DNA of 48,445 bases from Jeotgalibacillus sp. R-1-5s-1 (lineage in GTDB: Bacteria > Bacillota > Bacilli > Bacillales > Jeotgalibacillaceae). Shown in pieces: positions 46,589 through 48,445 of the stretch. The stretch is from the NCBI RefSeq assembly GCF_004405105.1, contig NZ_SORW01000010.1, forward strand, positions 1 through 48,445, in the 5' to 3' direction. The notes beneath the pieces were generated by a model that did no database searches, was not told where the DNA came from, and saw only the letters and a program-made list of their open reading frames with translations. Position numbers and translations under genes: made by a program. The first letter of the stretch is position 1. Every line of letters starts with the position of its first letter.

Positions 46589-46938
46589 TGTACGGCCCCC
46601 AATCTTGAAAATGCCCGTTCCTCTGACAGCTCCACCATTAAGATTCTGAACATCCCTGACATTTCAAAAAGTCTTTTCACTTGAGGAGAAGCTGAACACA
46701 ACACGACATTTCCTCCTGCTTTTTGAATGGATTTGTATCTTCCGAGTATCAATCCGAGCCCTGAGCTGTCCATAAATTCGAGATTGGAGAGGTTCAGCAC
46801 GAGATGTTTAATCTCATTTTTGTCCATCAGTTGAGTCAGTTCACTCCGGATTGATTCCACCTCGTGATGATCAAGTTCACCCTCCATTCTTAATAGCAAA
46901 ATATTCCCCTTGATTTCAGCTTCCACTTTACACGCCAT
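46585..46938 (-). CDS. spoIIAA: Anti-anti-sigma factor SpoIIAA
   Basis: STAS-domain protein that frees SigF when dephosphorylated. The product is 117 residues, identical to the B. subtilis length, with the phosphorylated serine S58 in FMDSSGLG. The frame is open 25 codons upstream (to 47013), but SD GGGG 8 nt before the ATG at 46938 and the family length decide. Confidence 0.97.
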   Translation of the reverse strand: MACKVEAEIKGNILLLRMEGELDHHEVESIRSELTQLMDKNEIKHLVLNLSNLEFMDSSGLGLILGRYKSIQKAGGNVVLCSASPQVKRLFEMSGMFRILMVELSEERAFSRLGAVQ

Positions 46939-47027
46939 TTGCGATTCCCCTTTCTGGTTTTTTCGCCTGATGAAGCCTGTGCACGACACACCTTTACACA
47001 TGCGTTCATACAACCTACAAGTCAGGT

Positions 47028-47055
47028 ATTCACGCTAAATGGCCTTGATTCCTTC
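47028..47055 (-). promoter_or_regulatory. Sigma-H promoter of the spoIIA operon
   Basis: Minus strand: GAAGGAATC (-35, consensus RnAGGAwWW), 12-nt spacer, CGTGAAT (-10, consensus RnnGAAT). The -35 lies in a CCTTGA/TCAAGG inverted repeat. Sigma-H and Spo0A control of spoIIA is established in B. subtilis; I saw no clear Spo0A box. Confidence 0.7.
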
Positions 47056-47093
47056 AAGGTGACATTAATAGAAAAAAATAGAACGAAATCGAC

Positions 47094-48245
47094 TTATTTT
47101 GTTCCATCCGTCAGCTCTAATAAACTACGGTTAAACAAATCTCCCCACGATGCCCGCTTTACCTCATCTTTTGTCAAAAGAGGCAGCTCTTTTACTTCCT
47201 GCCCATCCACCTTTAAAATAATCTTGCCAACCCGCGTTCCTTTTATCATAGGCGCATTCAGGTCACGGTCTATGCTGATGATTTTTTGGACGTTAGCTTC
47301 CTTTTTTCCATCACTGAGCCAAGATAACGGCTGGTCAATGACGGCCTTCACTTCATGCGGAGCACCTTTACTAACCTTTACGGCTGCAATAGCCTGACCT
47401 GCTTCATATAGTGTTTTTGTCTGATAATGAGTAAATCCGTAATCCAGCATTCCGGCAGTAATACGGTTTCTTTCAGCAGACGTTTCAGCACCGAACACAA
47501 CTGAAATTAACCGCATATTATTTTTCTGAGCGGTAGCTGTTAAACAGTACATCGCCTCTTTTGTGAAACCTGTTTTCAGTCCGTCTGCACCTTTATAGGA
47601 GCGTATGAGCTTATTCGTATTCACGAGCCAGAACGGCTCTTCTGCATCCTGCCTTAAAAAGTCCTCATAAATCCCCGTAAACTCCGTAATTTTTTTATAT
47701 TTGAGCAGTTCTTTCGCAAGTATCGCCATGTCGTTTGCCGTACTCTCATGTCCTTCTGCCGGCAGTCCCGTCACATTTTTAAAAGTCGTATTCGTCAATC
47801 CAAGCGATTTGGCTTTTTTGTTTATCTGTTCAACAAGTGCAGCCTCAGACCCGGCGAGATGTTCAGCCATTGCCACTGAAGCATCATTTGCTGAGGCTAC
47901 TGATATCGCCTTGACCATTTCCTCCACCGTCATCGTTTCGCCTTCTTTTAAATAAACCTGGGATCCGCCCATCGAAGCAGCTTCTTCACTTGCCTGCACT
48001 TCATCCGTCCATTTAAGCTTACCGGAATCAATCGCCTCCATAATCATCAGAAGCGTTCCGATTTTTGTCATTGAAGCAGGTGGTAATTTTTCATTTACAT
48101 TTTTCTCGAGCAGGATCATACCCGTGTTTTCATCGATCAGAATACCTGATTTGACACCATTCATCAGACCGTTTTCCTCTGCTGATACTGACGATGCTGT
48201 AAAAAAGACCCCCGCCGCGATAAACATTGTGAGAATTTTTTTCAT
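47094..48245 (-). CDS. dacF: D-alanyl-D-alanine carboxypeptidase DacF
   Basis: Forespore penicillin-binding protein that trims spore peptidoglycan. The product is 383 residues: signal peptide ending near VSA-EE, SxxK S58-K61 (SMTK), a SAN variant of the SxN motif, KTG in GLKTGFTKEA, and a PBP5-type C-terminal domain. A GTG at 48254 overlaps the SD AAAGGTG; the ATG at 48245 is better spaced. There is no terminator before spoIIAA, so read-through into spoIIA is likely, as known in B. subtilis. Confidence 0.96.
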   Translation of the reverse strand: MKKILTMFIAAGVFFTASSVSAEENGLMNGVKSGILIDENTGMILLEKNVNEKLPPASMTKIGTLLMIMEAIDSGKLKWTDEVQASEEAASMGGSQVYLKEGETMTVEEMVKAISVASANDASVAMAEHLAGSEAALVEQINKKAKSLGLTNTTFKNVTGLPAEGHESTANDMAILAKELLKYKKITEFTGIYEDFLRQDAEEPFWLVNTNKLIRSYKGADGLKTGFTKEAMYCLTATAQKNNMRLISVVFGAETSAERNRITAGMLDYGFTHYQTKTLYEAGQAIAAVKVSKGAPHEVKAVIDQPLSWLSDGKKEANVQKIISIDRDLNAPMIKGTRVGKIILKVDGQEVKELPLLTKDEVKRASWGDLFNRSLLELTDGTK

Positions 48246-48275
48246 GTTGCTCACACCTTTCCCATGCTTTTTCTT

Positions 48276-48305
48276 TATTTTTTCTAAGATGGAAAGGTTT
48301 TATAC
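48276..48305 (-). promoter_or_regulatory. Sigma-F/sigma-G promoter of dacF
   Basis: Minus strand: GTATA (-35, consensus GYWTA), 15-nt spacer, AGAAAAAATA (-10, 9 of 10 to GGnRAnAnTW). It lies 31-60 bp before the dacF ATG. Forespore expression of dacF is established in B. subtilis. Confidence 0.7.
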
Positions 48306-48358
48306 ATTTTGGCTAACTGATGCCTATCCCCATAAAAAAAGCGGGACAGCTCCAATCT

Positions 48359-48445
48359 GATATGCTCCCTTCAAAGTAGACAGAGAAATAATAAAAATTC
48401 TCTACTACTCTGAAGGGGGCATTTTTATGTCTAAACGAGTAACGA
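48359..48445 (+). mobile_element. Probable left end of an IS3-type insertion sequence (cut by window edge)
   Basis: It starts at TGATATGCTCCC and contains an inverted repeat (TGCTCCCTTCA...CTGAAGGGGGCA with an inner AGAGAA/TTCTCT pair) just before a new ORF. This layout, a TG terminus and an ORF starting within about 70 bp, is typical of IS3-family ends. The element runs off the window, so the family is a guess. Confidence 0.45.
48427..48445 (+). CDS. Start of a possible transposase ORF (partial)
   Basis: ATG followed by codons for MSKRVT at the window edge, with SD GGGGG 7 nt upstream. Too little is visible to classify; an IS3 OrfA is the best guess from the flanking structure. Confidence 0.4.

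Noticed and set aside
46939-47397. 152-codon plus-strand ORF opposite spoIIAA and dacF
   Set aside because: It is antisense to well-identified genes and covers the sigma-H promoter; composition looks like a shadow frame.

Overview
The window is a stretch of core chromosome from an endospore-forming, low-GC Gram-positive bacterium of the order Bacillales. It encodes the sporulation genes spoIVA, sigF-spoIIAB-spoIIAA, spoVAA/AB/AF, spmAB and sleB-ypeB, the TRAP protein MtrB, menaquinone side-chain synthesis, a bacillithiol disulfide reductase and ResABCDE. Gene order largely follows the Bacillus subtilis ndk-to-dacF region. The genus cannot be fixed from sequence alone; Jeotgalibacillus, Planococcaceae or a related Bacillaceae lineage would fit. 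Almost all genes are on the minus strand, so transcription runs right to left.

Layout from left to right. 1-377: non-coding DNA with a hairpin repeat. 378-4454: ndk, hepT-menG-hepS (heptaprenyl diphosphate and menaquinone synthesis), mtrB and folE. 4677-7853: hbs, spoIVA, yphF and yphE. 7854-8437: gene-free DNA with a terminator, a 123-bp tandem repeat and a second hairpin repeat. 8438-15578: gpsA, der, fni, ypfD, plsC, cmk and ypfA. 15699-18631: ypeB-sleB (spore cortex lysis) and prsW. 18716-19687: ansA on the plus strand. 19752-27122: bdr, a MerR/cobalamin-domain regulator, ypbG, a CBS protein, ypbE, ypbD, recS and ypbB. 27328-27576: ferredoxin (plus). 27737-35634: sigX-rsiX and resA-resB-resC / resD-resE. 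35758-36483: rluB. 36645-40879: a plus-strand block of scpA-scpB, a dacB-like gene, spmA-spmB and ypuF. 40942-48245: ribT, a tiny ORF coupled to lysA, lysA, spoVAF, spoVAB, spoVAA, sigF, spoIIAB, spoIIAA and dacF. 48359-48445: probably the left end of an insertion sequence with the first codons of its transposase.

Several genes work together. HepS and HepT make the C35 side chain and MenG methylates the menaquinone, which ResABC-dependent cytochrome c and ResDE-controlled respiration then use. SigF is held by SpoIIAB and freed by SpoIIAA in the forespore; a sigma-H-like promoter precedes spoIIAA and a sigma-F/G-like promoter precedes dacF. SleB and YpeB act in germination. SigX appears to drive its own operon from a textbook ECF promoter.

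I found no CRISPR array, defence island, biosynthetic cluster, tRNA or rRNA. The most notable points are: a spoVA operon lacking spoVAC, spoVAD and spoVAE; a strand-switched scpA-to-ypuF block; a MerR protein with CarH-type B12 photoreceptor residues; a 28-residue membrane peptide gene coupled to lysA by an ATGA overlap; structured tandem intergenic repeats; and IS-like sequence close to the dacF promoter. Many genes appear to start with GTG or TTG, and I moved several starts to match visible Shine-Dalgarno (SD) sites.
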